Assembly: GCF_023821985.2 (NCBI RefSeq)
Contig: NZ_CP098805.1
Coordinates: forward strand, 682,001 to 746,000
Direction of reading: 5' to 3'
DNA length: 64,000 nucleotides
Origin: Dyadobacter chenhuakuii
GTDB lineage: Bacteria > Bacteroidota > Bacteroidia > Cytophagales > Spirosomataceae
Shown here: positions 52,593 through 61,843 of the stretch, one piece after another
Layout of the letters: every line of letters begins with the position of its first letter
Numbering within the stretch: position 1 is the stretch's first letter
Program-made: the position numbers and the translations under genes
Notes under the pieces: model-generated
Told to the model about the DNA's origin: nothing
Databases searched by the model: none
What the model saw: the letters and a program-made list of their open reading frames with translations, nothing else

Positions 52593-55436
52593 CTATCGGC
52601 TCAGATACAGATTCCGCTCGCTGTAAATTTTCTGGAAGAAATCATCCTGTAAATCATCAATGAAATAGATTGCTTCGCCGGTTGATTTCATTTCCGGGCC
52701 GAGTTCTTTATTCACATTCGGGAATTTGTTGAAAGAGAACACAGGGATTTTGATCGCCCAGCCTTTTTTCACCGGATTGAATGTGAAGTCCTTCAATTTC
52801 TTCGTGCCAAGCATCAGCTTAGTTGCATAATTCACATAAGGCTCTTTGTAAGCCTTGCAAATGAACGGAACTGTACGTGATGCTCTTGGATTCGCTTCAA
52901 TCACGTAAACAATGCCGTTTTTCACTGCAAACTGCACGTTGATCAATCCGATCACATTCATCGCCAGCGCAATTTTGCGCGTATGCTCCTCAATCTGACG
53001 AATCTCATCTTCTGTTAGGTCAAATGGTGGAAGTGCAGCGTGTGAGTCGCCAGAGTGGATACCAGCAGGCTCAATGTGCTCCATAACCCCGATAATGTAG
53101 GCATCTTCGCCGTCACAGATCGCATCTGCTTCTGCTTCCAACGCGCCTTCCAGGAAGTGGTCAAGCAAAATATTGTTATCCGGAATGTCGTGCAGGATCT
53201 TCACCACATGCTGTTCCAGTTCTTTTTCGTTGATCACAATTTTCATGCTCTGTCCACCCAAAACGTAGCTTGGACGAACCAGCAGCGGGAAACCGAGCGT
53301 GCGTGACAATTCTACCGCAGCATCAGAAGTTCTTACGGTTCCGAATTTTGGAAAAGGAATCCCTAGCTCTTCCAGAAGCGGTGAAAAACGTCCGCGATCT
53401 TCGGCCCAGTCGAGTGACTGATAACTGGTTCCGATGATCTTAATACCATATTTTTCAAGCTTTTCTGCCATTTTAAGGGCAGTTTGTCCGCCCAGCTGAA
53501 CAATGACACCTTCCGGTTTTTCATGTTCGATAATGTCGAAAACGTGTTCCCAGAATACGGGCTCAAAATAAAGTTTATCAGCGATATCCGGATCTGTCGA
53601 AACCGTTTCCGGGTTACAGTTGATCATAATGGTCTCGTAACCTTCCTCTTTCGCAGCAAGAACTCCGTGCACGCAGGAATAATCGAATTCAATTCCCTGT
53701 CCGATCCGGTTCGGGCCTGAACCCAAAACAACCACTTTCTTGCGGTCGCTTACCACCGATTCGTTGTCTGGATATTCCTGAGATGTATTGAAAGTAGAGT
53801 AGTAGTAAGGCGTTTTGGCTTCGAATTCAGCCGCACAAGTATCAACGCACTTGTATACACGCTTGATTCCGAGCTCTTTCCGACGATCGTAAACTTTGCT
53901 TTCCTTGGTTCCGATCAAATGAGCGATCTGGCGGTCAGCGTAGCCTTTTTGTTTGGCCGTAAGCAAAAGCTCCTTTGGAAGGTCATTGAGATCAAATTTT
54001 TCTATCTCATGTTCCAGTTCGATCAATTCTTCGATCTGACGCAGGAACCAGGAATCGATCTTAGTAAGGTTCTGAATCGTTTTGAATGACAAACCGATCT
54101 TGAAAGCATCATAAATATGGAAAAGACGGTCCCAGCTCGGGTGCGCCAGGCTGTGCTTGATCGCTTCCTGATCACGCAGCTCGCGACCATCTGCTCCAAG
54201 TCCGTTTCTTCTGATTTCCAGTGACTGACAAGCTTTCTGCAATGCTTCCTGGAAGTTGCGGCCAATTCCCATGGCCTCTCCAACGGACTTCATTTGTAAT
54301 CCCAGTGAGCGGTCAGCGCCAACGAATTTATCAAAATTCCAACGCGGCACTTTCACGATCACGTAGTCAATAGATGGTTCGAAGAATGCAGATGTGCTTC
54401 CTGTGATCGGGTTGATCAGTTCATCCAGGTTATAACCGATCGCCATTTTAGCAGCGATTTTAGCGATAGGGTAGCCGGTCGCTTTCGATGCCAGTGCGGA
54501 AGAGCGCGAAACACGCGGGTTGATTTCAATGGCAATAATCTGGTCATCCGCAGGATTCACAGAAAACTGAACATTACATCCGCCTGCAAACTTACCGATC
54601 CCGTCCATCATCTTGATAGCCAGGTCACGCATTTGCTGATACAATGTATCCGGAAGCGTCATGGCCGGCGCAACCGTAATGCTGTCGCCTGTATGAACCC
54701 CCATCGGGTCGAAGTTCTCGATTGAGCAGATGATGATGAAGTTTCCTTTGCTGTCGCGAAGCAGTTCCAGCTCGTATTCTTTCCAGCCCATTGCGCTTTG
54801 TTCTACCAAAACTTCATGAACCGGCGATGCGTGCAAGCCGTTGTTTAATGCTTTGTCAAACTCAGCTTCCGAGTTCACAAATCCGCCTCCTGTGCCTCCT
54901 AATGTATATGAAGGCCGGATAACCAGCGGGAAACCGATTTCCTGCGCAATTTCTTTTCCTTCCAAAAACGACCTTGCTGTGCGTCCTTTGCAGACATTCA
55001 CATTAAGTTCAAGCATTTTCAGCCTGAATTTTTCTCTATCCTCCGTCGTTTCAATGGCCTTGATGTCAACCCCAATGATTTCAACATCATATTTTTTCCA
55101 AACACCTGCTTTATCACAGTCGATGGCCAGGTTCAATGCAGTTTGCCCGCCCATAGTAGGGAGCACTGCATCGATAGGTTTACCCATCGCTTTGTGTTTT
55201 TCAAGAATTTCAACGATATACTTCTTTTCCAATGGAAGCAGATAAACATGATCTGCGCTAATCGGGTCAGTCATAATCGTCGCAGGGTTAGAGTTGATTA
55301 ATACAACTTCTATCCCTTCTTCGCGAAGTGAACGGGCGGCCTGAGAGCCGGCGTAGTCAAACTCGCATGCCTGACCGATGATAATTGGACCTGAACCGAT
55401 AATTAGAACGGAATTGATATTCGTATTTTTGGGCAC
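52593..55436 (-). CDS. carB: Carbamoyl-phosphate synthase large subunit (lacking the C-terminal allosteric domain)
   Basis: 947 aa from a GTG at 55436 (MPKNTNIN); no nearby ATG suits the conserved start SVLIIGSGPIIIGQACEFDY. Both ATP-grasp synthetase halves are complete (second half begins KKVVVLGSGPNRIGQGIEFDY), with the oligomerisation region between. The protein stops after LGPEMKSTGEAIYFIDDLQDDFFQKI, where the usual MGS-like regulatory domain of about 120-130 residues would start, whereas E. coli CarB has about 1,073. The catalytic core should make carbamoyl phosphate from bicarbonate, glutamine-derived ammonia and 2 ATP. carA is not adjacent. Confidence 0.93.
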   Translation of the reverse strand: MPKNTNINSVLIIGSGPIIIGQACEFDYAGSQAARSLREEGIEVVLINSNPATIMTDPISADHVYLLPLEKKYIVEILEKHKAMGKPIDAVLPTMGGQTALNLAIDCDKAGVWKKYDVEIIGVDIKAIETTEDREKFRLKMLELNVNVCKGRTARSFLEGKEIAQEIGFPLVIRPSYTLGGTGGGFVNSEAEFDKALNNGLHASPVHEVLVEQSAMGWKEYELELLRDSKGNFIIICSIENFDPMGVHTGDSITVAPAMTLPDTLYQQMRDLAIKMMDGIGKFAGGCNVQFSVNPADDQIIAIEINPRVSRSSALASKATGYPIAKIAAKMAIGYNLDELINPITGSTSAFFEPSIDYVIVKVPRWNFDKFVGADRSLGLQMKSVGEAMGIGRNFQEALQKACQSLEIRRNGLGADGRELRDQEAIKHSLAHPSWDRLFHIYDAFKIGLSFKTIQNLTKIDSWFLRQIEELIELEHEIEKFDLNDLPKELLLTAKQKGYADRQIAHLIGTKESKVYDRRKELGIKRVYKCVDTCAAEFEAKTPYYYSTFNTSQEYPDNESVVSDRKKVVVLGSGPNRIGQGIEFDYSCVHGVLAAKEEGYETIMINCNPETVSTDPDIADKLYFEPVFWEHVFDIIEHEKPEGVIVQLGGQTALKMAEKLEKYGIKIIGTSYQSLDWAEDRGRFSPLLEELGIPFPKFGTVRTSDAAVELSRTLGFPLLVRPSYVLGGQSMKIVINEKELEQHVVKILHDIPDNNILLDHFLEGALEAEADAICDGEDAYIIGVMEHIEPAGIHSGDSHAALPPFDLTEDEIRQIEEHTRKIALAMNVIGLINVQFAVKNGIVYVIEANPRASRTVPFICKAYKEPYVNYATKLMLGTKKLKDFTFNPVKKGWAIKIPVFSFNKFPNVNKELGPEMKSTGEAIYFIDDLQDDFFQKIYSERNLYLSR

Positions 55437-55531
55437 AGTAATTGGTAATTTGTAGAAATGAGGAAAACTTTTTTAGCAACTTTTGGCAACATTTCCTGTT
55501 AATCTCAGCAGGGGTACGTCCAAAAATTCCA

Positions 55532-55539
55532 CAAAGTTA
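55532..55539 (-). promoter_or_regulatory. -7 box (TAACTTTG) of carB
   Basis: Exact TAnnTTTG on the minus strand, giving an approximately 90-nt leader before the GTG at 55436, long enough to hold regulatory structure. No clear -33. Confidence 0.4.
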
Positions 55540-55633
55540 ATTCACATATCCGAAAAAGAAGGGAAGGTTAGCGGAAATTACTGTTATTTTTTACCAGGCG
55601 ACATTTAACAAACTAATTATCAGTTAAATGCAA

Positions 55634-57475
55634 TTATTGGAGTGGTGCAATTGAAGGCGCAGAGATGTCAAAATCCCTCAATCTCAGCGGAACATTGCCA
55701 TTAGCGCCTAAACGGAACACCGAAGTATTTCCCGGAATATTCGGATAGTAACCGATCCGGAACTGGACGGTATTAAACGTCAGGTTTTCATTTCTTAGCC
55801 GCAAACCAAGCCCATATCCCTGATAAAGCGGACTTTTCCAGATCGACTCAGCGCCATTGACCAAGCCGATATCTGCGAAAACAAAGTAGGCAATACGAAA
55901 GCCCAGTAAACTTTTATCTGAAAAGAACACGGTTTCCGTACCCAGCGTCAGCCGCGTCGTACCGATTAATTGTTCACTGTTAATGCCCCTGATGCCCTGG
56001 TCCCCGCTAATGTTCAGATAATCAAGCGGATCGCGGTTCACACCGCGGGTGTAACGGCCGGTTAAAAATTGCCGGAAGAAGCTGTATCTGAACGGGATAA
56101 GGTTACTGATGTAGTTGAGCTGCGCGCTGATGACGCCTTGCTGCGCTTTGGCTTCTTTAATGTAGGAACCAATGTTGATCAATCCATACATGTAACCGAG
56201 GTTGTGCGGCAGATATTTCCCGCGTGCATATTGCAGGCCCGCATACCCTCTGGCGCCAAATTCGGTGTCCTCCCGGCCCGCGGTGAGCGCAAACAGGTTA
56301 CCTACCGGAACGTCCTCCGTCCGTCCGAAACCGTAGATCAGGACGTCTCGCTTGTAATTACGGTTGGAATAACCCAAGCTGAGCAATGTTGCGCTTTTGT
56401 TCCAATATACTTTATTGATGTAGGGTGAAACCTCCGGACGCTCTGTATAATGATATTTATTGTGCCTGGCAGCAATTACGATCCTGGAATTCTCGGCCAA
56501 CCGGCTCGCTGGAAACGGAAACTTGAATGAACGACCCAACCAGATGTCGTAATAATTGAATCTGGTGGGAAATATGATAGGTTCTTCGGTATCGCTTGGA
56601 TTTCTCTTTATCTGCCTGACCATCATTTGACCGGCTTCCACCGCGCCCGCGTATTTCGTTTCGTTAGTCAAAAACCTACGAAAAAACCGGATCGATCTTT
56701 CTTCAAGGTCCCTCTCATAAATGAAGCTCGCTTGCCCGGTTATGAAGGTTTTACTAATGTAAGGAACCGTATAAATCGTGCGGAACTGAAATTTTTTGCC
56801 CAGGTCATCATTTCCGTCCCATCGCACCCGAGTGAGCTGTGAATGCGTCGTTCCCCGGACATTGATATCCTCGACGCCAACATTGAATTTATTAAAAGAG
56901 CTGAAACCGCCCCTGAAATTGAGCGACCAGGAATCCTGAATCAGCACGACCACGTCTGCCATCCAGGTTACGTCCTTCCTGGGCACAACAATGATACGTG
57001 CATCGGTAATTGTTTTATTAGTCCGCAGCAGGCGCTCATTATCTTTCAGGATCTGAGCTTTAATGTCGTCTCCCTCGGAAAACAGCAGAAAAGAACGCCT
57101 TATGATGCCTTCCCGCGTATTCGTATGCAGATTTTTACTGAGAAATTTTTCGAGCCTTTTCCCTTCCCGCGTGGTGTCATAAACCGATTCACCGAGGATG
57201 TCGAGCTGCCGGATGTAGATTTTCCGGATCACCATCCCTTCGTAAGGCGTAAACGGGTTGGTTTCAATTTCCTTCACCTCCGTCACCTGCCCCTGGTTAT
57301 ACACATCCCTGAACAAAAGCCTGTAAACCGCACGCGAAAACTTGGTTTTCGACATCCGTACTTTCAGGTTGGTATATCGAAGGCTGTCTCTGCTGTACAC
57401 TTCCAGGCTATCGGGGTTTTTTTGCGCCGACGCATAGGTGGATAACAGCAAAAAAAACAGGACATATCTAAACAT
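55634..57475 (-). CDS. Omp85-superfamily-like outer-membrane barrel protein
   Basis: 613 aa from the ATG at 57475 (MFRYVLF); a TTG six codons earlier would spoil the signal peptide. Signal peptide about 1-17 (YASAQ). The N-terminal half (about 70-185) has POTRA-like alternation, with VIRKIYIRQLDILGESVYD and a GDDIKAQILKDNERLLR helix. It is followed by a 16-strand-like barrel whose GDQGIRGINSEQLIG segment matches the conserved R-G loop of Omp85 proteins. Related to BamA/TamA but too divergent to name. It may insert proteins or lipids into the outer membrane (inference). Confidence 0.72.
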   Translation of the reverse strand: MFRYVLFFLLLSTYASAQKNPDSLEVYSRDSLRYTNLKVRMSKTKFSRAVYRLLFRDVYNQGQVTEVKEIETNPFTPYEGMVIRKIYIRQLDILGESVYDTTREGKRLEKFLSKNLHTNTREGIIRRSFLLFSEGDDIKAQILKDNERLLRTNKTITDARIIVVPRKDVTWMADVVVLIQDSWSLNFRGGFSSFNKFNVGVEDINVRGTTHSQLTRVRWDGNDDLGKKFQFRTIYTVPYISKTFITGQASFIYERDLEERSIRFFRRFLTNETKYAGAVEAGQMMVRQIKRNPSDTEEPIIFPTRFNYYDIWLGRSFKFPFPASRLAENSRIVIAARHNKYHYTERPEVSPYINKVYWNKSATLLSLGYSNRNYKRDVLIYGFGRTEDVPVGNLFALTAGREDTEFGARGYAGLQYARGKYLPHNLGYMYGLINIGSYIKEAKAQQGVISAQLNYISNLIPFRYSFFRQFLTGRYTRGVNRDPLDYLNISGDQGIRGINSEQLIGTTRLTLGTETVFFSDKSLLGFRIAYFVFADIGLVNGAESIWKSPLYQGYGLGLRLRNENLTFNTVQFRIGYYPNIPGNTSVFRLGANGNVPLRLRDFDISAPSIAPLQ

Positions 57476-57579
57476 GTGTACTTTCAATTCCAAATCAACA
57501 GACTAAACGATAAGGTACGAATGATAGATATATATGGCGTTGTAAACCGGTTTCAAAATTGATATGAAAAAAGAGGCCG

Positions 57580-59262
57580 CTACTTCCCGGCATCCAATAT
57601 GGCTTTGATCGTCTTGTCGGTGGCGCTGGGTGCCGAGGCGTTCCTGGATGCAAACTTACCATTGGGCCGGATTAGTGAAAAAGTGCCAGGGTCCAATGGG
57701 TTGAGGCGGAAAAGCAGGTCCATCATTTGGTTAGTGTCCATGAATAAATGTGTGCCTTTGAGCTTGTGCCGCACAATGTATTGTCTCAGCAATGCATCGG
57801 CAGGAACGACTTCATCACCTGATAAATGCAGGAAAAGGAAAACGACATCTTCCGGCACATTCGCCTGTAATGCAGGAATATAGTCGAGTTCTTCGCGGCT
57901 TTTAGCGTCGTCCATATTCCATTTTACGAGATACACCGTTTTGCCTTTGTATTGATCAAGAACGCGATTAAACCAGCTTGTGCCGCGGTCATTGGAAGCT
58001 GCCAGAAAATAGCCCGGTAATGCTTCGGTCGGATCGGTTTTTACATTCTTATATTCTACAATTTTGCGGATATCAGCGCTATCTTTTACTTCCAGACGTA
58101 CGATTTCATCCAGCGATTCACGGAATACAGGCAGGCCGCTCCTTGACTGAATGTGCCTGTTCAGTTGTAGTTGTTGTGGGTAGGTAAATTTGAAAAGGTT
58201 TTTAGCCAGATACCGGATTTTGAGAAATTCAGTCGCTGTGCTGTCAAACAGATCCGCGTAAATACGGCTCTCGCGCTCGTAGTTGAAAAGAATGTTCAGC
58301 ACCGTTTCATTTTTTGCAAAGAGTTTATTCAGAAAATCCAGGTCAGTTTTCTCAGCGAGGCCATTTGCATTAATGTCATTCAGGCGCTGCCTTTCCGTGG
58401 GAGTTAGGTTCGCCGCATTGTCTTTTATCAATGTAGCCATAAGGCGAACGGGCAGTGAATTTGTTTTGCTTGGATTTGTGTATTTCCGTTCCTCCACTTT
58501 CAGGTCGGCATAGTTACCAAAGCGATTAGCCCAGATCACGCGCTGCGCAGTCAGCGGCGGCTCCGAAAGGCGTTTGAGGCTGTCGAGCAGCAGCTTACTC
58601 ACATCGGTTTGGTTGCTCAATGCGTGTTCGTACAAGATCTGCAACTGTTCCTCGTCCGTGATCGACTTAGCCCATTGAGACAATGTAGGAGAAGGCACCG
58701 TGTTGGCTGCGGCTTGTTTCACGGCGGAAAGTCGCAGGGCAGCGCGTTGCTGTGCGATCTCGCGGGCGCCGGAAGCACTGTTTTGCCAGAAATTTTTGAA
58801 AAAATTGGCGCCTAAGTAACTGTTCGCTGCCAGAAGCTTGTTTTCAGCAGCCAGATACTGAGCATACTGGTTGTTCGCATCTGCATTTACGCCTGCAAAA
58901 TAAAATAGCTTTGAAGCCTTTGCAATCGAATCGCCGTCAAACGTGATCTCCACAGTGCCCGGTGAGCCCAGAAATGTTGTAAAAGCTTTTCCACCGTAAT
59001 CCAGATAAAATTCTTCTTGCGGAAACAGAATAGGGAGCGACACCCTGAAACTTCCGTCCGCTTCGAGTGGCGTCTGCTTGCTAAGCTCGGACTGTGGTTG
59101 TAAAATGTTGTTTCTTGAAAACGTGATGACAGGAGCTTGGCGGTATAGTCTGCCATTCAGGTTTAATATGCGCCCCTTAACGATCAGGGAATCAGTTGAA
59201 GCAGAAGAGAATGTAAAAAAGCCTGAAAAAATAATCGCCAGACCGATGAAGCGCATGCCCAT
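57580..59262 (-). CDS. Exported thioredoxin-fold protein without the CxxC motif
   Basis: 560 aa with a signal peptide (about 1-22). The N-terminal part contains a beta-rich domain, VKGRILNLNGRLYRQAPVITF, similar to the DUF4369-like start of Bacteroidota TlpA-type proteins. A long helical middle is followed by a C-terminal thioredoxin-like module (about 445-555) with GKTVYLVKWNMDDAKSREEL, VVFLFLHLSGDE and TFSLIRPNGKF. The position where CxxC would stand reads WNMDD, so it cannot be a disulphide reductase. Binding or scaffold role is likely. It lies 27 bp after nuoC on the same strand. Confidence 0.7.
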   Translation of the reverse strand: MGMRFIGLAIIFSGFFTFSSASTDSLIVKGRILNLNGRLYRQAPVITFSRNNILQPQSELSKQTPLEADGSFRVSLPILFPQEEFYLDYGGKAFTTFLGSPGTVEITFDGDSIAKASKLFYFAGVNADANNQYAQYLAAENKLLAANSYLGANFFKNFWQNSASGAREIAQQRAALRLSAVKQAAANTVPSPTLSQWAKSITDEEQLQILYEHALSNQTDVSKLLLDSLKRLSEPPLTAQRVIWANRFGNYADLKVEERKYTNPSKTNSLPVRLMATLIKDNAANLTPTERQRLNDINANGLAEKTDLDFLNKLFAKNETVLNILFNYERESRIYADLFDSTATEFLKIRYLAKNLFKFTYPQQLQLNRHIQSRSGLPVFRESLDEIVRLEVKDSADIRKIVEYKNVKTDPTEALPGYFLAASNDRGTSWFNRVLDQYKGKTVYLVKWNMDDAKSREELDYIPALQANVPEDVVFLFLHLSGDEVVPADALLRQYIVRHKLKGTHLFMDTNQMMDLLFRLNPLDPGTFSLIRPNGKFASRNASAPSATDKTIKAILDAGK

Positions 59263-59289
59263 ACATTAGGAATTTATCAATTTAAAACA

Positions 59290-59832
59290 TTAAGCCCTGT
59301 CCTCATTCTCGGGCAGTTGCTCAGAAACGCCATCTTCGTACCGCACATAAATGCCATGGTAACGATCCTGGACCTTATAATCTTTTCTCAAAGGGTGACC
59401 ATTCCAATCCTCAGGCAACAGGATCCTGCGCAGATCGGGGTGTCCTTCAAAATGAATGCCCATCAGATCAAATGCTTCTCTTTCGTGCCAATCAGCTGTA
59501 CGCCAGATGCTTGCTACGGAAGAGACAACGGGCAGGGGAGCGCCCTCCGCGCTTCTTGCAAAAACTGTTTTCAGCATCAGATCATGCCCGTATGGAATGG
59601 ATGTGAGGTTGTAGATCAGTTCCATCGTGCCAGCAGCCAAGCCATTGTCTATCGCGGTAACACAAGCCAGAAAGTCAAAATACAAGCGGCTGTCCCGATA
59701 TAAAAAATCACAGATCTTGTAGATATCCGTCACGGGAACAATCAAAACAGGCTGAGGCCCTTTTGTGTCCGTTTCGAAATTTTTATCCGAAAAAGTAGTA
59801 ATTACCAGCTCCGAAATTTCCTGAAAAGTCAT
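59290..59832 (-). CDS. nuoC: NADH-quinone oxidoreductase subunit C
   Basis: 180 aa from the ATG at 59832 (MTFQEIS); the longer TTG start adds three residues. The family hallmark EREAFDLMGIHFEGHPDLRRILLPEDWNGHPLRKDY lies at the C-terminus, with FDFLACVTAID in the N-terminal half. It is part of the peripheral arm of complex I and binds NuoB/NuoD. It follows nuoB by 13 bp. No nuoD follows. Confidence 0.94.
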   Translation of the reverse strand: MTFQEISELVITTFSDKNFETDTKGPQPVLIVPVTDIYKICDFLYRDSRLYFDFLACVTAIDNGLAAGTMELIYNLTSIPYGHDLMLKTVFARSAEGAPLPVVSSVASIWRTADWHEREAFDLMGIHFEGHPDLRRILLPEDWNGHPLRKDYKVQDRYHGIYVRYEDGVSEQLPENEDRA

Positions 59833-59845
59833 TGTAATCAATTAA

Positions 59846-60370
59846 TTAGACAGTTGCGGTTTCAGTTGCTTCCATTTCCAGAAAGAGCTCCGGAGCGAGC
59901 GGGTGTTCGCCTCTGATTTTCTCCTGCAACTTCATAAAACCACCGATCAGGGCCTCGGGTCTCGGCGGACAGCCGGGAACGTATACATCCACCGGTATTA
60001 TTCTGTCAACACCTTTTACAACGTGATAACCATGTTCCCAATACGGCCCGCCACAATTTGAACAGCTGCCCATCGAAATAACGTAGCGCGGTTCGGGCAT
60101 TTGTTCATACAATCTCCTGATCCGGTCTGCCATTTTGAATGTCACAGTTCCCGCCACGATCATCACATCAGACTGGCGCGGGGAAGGGCGGGGTAGAATA
60201 CCAAAACGTTCCAGATCATAGTTTGAAGCATATGCAGCCATCATTTCAATCGCGCAGCAAGCAATCCCGAACCCCATCGGCCAGAGAGAAGACAGCCTCG
60301 CCCAATTCATCAGATCCTCTGCATTTGTAAGAATAATGCCTCCGTCTCCCGTTTTTATTTTATCACTCAT
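59846..60370 (-). CDS. nuoB: NADH-quinone oxidoreductase subunit B
   Basis: 174 aa. It supplies the ligands of cluster N2: Cys38 and Cys39 in [10 protein letters not shown], Cys103 in [12 protein letters not shown] and Cys134 in [11 protein letters not shown]. These four positions are the canonical set. It passes electrons to quinone in complex I. nuoA, which usually precedes nuoB, is absent; a plus-strand barrel gene lies upstream instead, so this is a stand-alone nuoBC pair. Confidence 0.95.
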   Translation of the reverse strand: MSDKIKTGDGGIILTNAEDLMNWARLSSLWPMGFGIACCAIEMMAAYASNYDLERFGILPRPSPRQSDVMIVAGTVTFKMADRIRRLYEQMPEPRYVISMGSCSNCGGPYWEHGYHVVKGVDRIIPVDVYVPGCPPRPEALIGGFMKLQEKIRGEHPLAPELFLEMEATETATV

Positions 60371-60504
60371 CCTATATTGTGCTCCTAAAAATCCAGTGGT
60401 ACAGATATTGCTTGTTAAGCTACATCAATGTATACAAAAGTAACCATATTTAGCAAAAATCTGTTTCAAGCTTTCATCTGGAAGCCATTCAACAACACAA
60501 CTCT

Positions 60505-61257
60505 ATGAAAAACAAATTACTTTTCAGCGCCATTCTGGCTATGTCTATTTTCACTAATGTACAGGCCCAAACCGACAGCACCGTCCGGATGTTCAAGAGC
60601 GGCATGGCCATTTATGCCGAATTCGGATTGCTTCCCAATAACAAAACCATGCGCGAACAGCTTGACAGATTGCAGATTAAGCCTTTCACTTCCTTCATGG
60701 GCTCAATCGTCCTCGCCAAACGGACCGAATCCCAGCGCTGGTTTACAGAAGGCCGGATCATTATCATGAACAGCACCAATTATACAACGGATAAGGACCA
60801 AAGAAAAGCATATCTCAACGGCATCGGTATCGGAACAGACGGAGGCCCGAAATTGGTCAACAACCGTCGCTGGAATGTGCTGGTTCCCATCGGTTTTGAC
60901 CTGATGTTGTACCAACTGAAAATCAAAAGCAACCAGACCGCAACCATTGGCCAGGTAACGCAAAATCCGCAATCTTATCAACCTGTAAGGCTCCGGACAG
61001 GGAATATCAACTTCCACGCCGGTATCGGGGCTGATTATAAAATGAATGTGCTACCCAAATGGCATGATCAGGTATATCTGAGCGGAAAAGCATCGTATCA
61101 TTTACCCTTGCTGGGACGTAGAAAATGGAAAGGAGAGGACGTAACGATCAGCGACTTGTCGTCCTTGAAACTTAACCAGGTTTACTTGCAATTGGGTCTG
61201 GTGTTTTTTCCAAAAAAGGATGCGAAAATGTGGAATGGAATGGGAAAACATCACTGA
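60505..61257 (+). CDS. Outer-membrane beta-barrel protein of unknown function
   Basis: 250 aa. Signal peptide about 1-22 (NVQAQ), then alternating hydrophobic/hydrophilic strands such as MAIYAEFGLL, FMGSIVLAK and QVYLQLGLVFF ending in an aromatic strand near the C-terminus. No specific family recognised. Divergent from nuoB and convergent with the HTH gene, whose stop overlaps its last codons by 7 bp. No functional clue beyond membrane location. Confidence 0.7.
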   Translation: MKNKLLFSAILAMSIFTNVQAQTDSTVRMFKSGMAIYAEFGLLPNNKTMREQLDRLQIKPFTSFMGSIVLAKRTESQRWFTEGRIIIMNSTNYTTDKDQRKAYLNGIGIGTDGGPKLVNNRRWNVLVPIGFDLMLYQLKIKSNQTATIGQVTQNPQSYQPVRLRTGNINFHAGIGADYKMNVLPKWHDQVYLSGKASYHLPLLGRRKWKGEDVTISDLSSLKLNQVYLQLGLVFFPKKDAKMWNGMGKHH

Positions 61258-61604
61258 CATCCCATATCTTTTTTGCGTAGGTCATCCAGCTGCCTTTCCA
61301 GAATTTTAATATAGCTGTCTTTTTCCTCAATGGCCCGGATCAGGGCAGATTGTCTTCCCTTGGGATTCTCCGTAACGTCGGCATCCCAGGGGTTTTTCTT
61401 GGCTTTTACATCTGAAATCAGCTCATCGACAGACACTTCTAAAATCTCAGAAAACTTTTTGAGCTGGTCGATCGACGGGCGTGTTTTACCTCTTTCAATG
61501 TCCGAGTAATTGGGTTGTGACATCCCGCTGAGAAACGCCATATACGCTTGTGTAAGCCGTTTTTCCTCACGTTTGGTGAGTAGGTTATTCGCAAATATGT
61601 TCAT
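61251..61604 (-). CDS. XRE-type helix-turn-helix regulator
   Basis: 117 aa from the ATG at 61604 (MNIFANNL); a GTG nine codons earlier is weaker. XRE-like HTH in the first 60 residues (LTQAYMAFLSGMSQPNYSDIERGKTRPSIDQLKKFSEIL), then a linker and a C-terminal coiled coil (AIEEKDSYIKILERQLDDLRKK) probably for dimerisation. It is divergent from the C10 protease gene, and the gap holds the three phased repeats at 61692-61741, so local and autoregulatory control is likely (inference). Confidence 0.85.
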   Translation of the reverse strand: MNIFANNLLTKREEKRLTQAYMAFLSGMSQPNYSDIERGKTRPSIDQLKKFSEILEVSVDELISDVKAKKNPWDADVTENPKGRQSALIRAIEEKDSYIKILERQLDDLRKKDMGCQ

Positions 61605-61648
61605 AATAGTGTGTTGAAAGTATTTAATCACGCAAGCTATTCGGTGCG

Positions 61649-61678
61649 CAAAATCAATATTTTTTCCATTTCAACCAA
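61649..61678 (-). promoter_or_regulatory. Promoter of the HTH regulator
   Basis: Minus-strand TTG (61678-61676), 19-bp spacer, TGATTTTG (61656-61649; one base off the -7 consensus), 44 bp before the ATG at 61604. Confidence 0.45.
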
Positions 61679-61691
61679 GCCAAAAATTCAA

Positions 61692-61741
61692 TTATAAGCA
61701 CCGGTTATATTTTATAAGCATTAGCTATTGACTTATAAGCA
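61692..61741 (+). repeat. Three phased TTATAAGCA direct repeats (putative operator)
   Basis: TTATAAGCA occurs at 61692-61700, 61712-61720 and 61733-61741, giving periods of 20 and 21 bp, two turns of B-DNA, so all sites face the same side. The array lies between the predicted promoters of the HTH regulator and the protease, the typical place for an operator shared by divergent genes. Confidence 0.7.
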
Positions 61742-61748
61742 CAGCTTG

Positions 61749-61780
61749 TTGGATTGAAGTATCATTACAAAGCAATTTTG
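61749..61780 (+). promoter_or_regulatory. Promoter of the C10 protease gene
   Basis: TTG (61749-61751), 21-bp spacer, CAATTTTG (61773-61780; one base off the -7 consensus). The -33 starts 7 bp after the last TTATAAGCA repeat; the predicted leader is about 58 nt. Confidence 0.45.
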
Positions 61781-61843
61781 CAAACCATCCAAAGTCGTTC
61801 GAAATAGTGCGGCGGGAGGACGGGATTTAACACATGCTTTGAT

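Noticed and set aside
52472..52663. Plus-strand frame of 63 codons
   Set aside because: It runs through the long terminator hairpin and into the antisense of carB, with no conserved sequence; it is a by-product of the inverted repeat.
61692..61741. Reading the TTATAAGCA repeats as a CRISPR remnant
   Set aside because: Nine-base repeats with 11-12-bp spacers are far too short, and their place between two promoters fits an operator.
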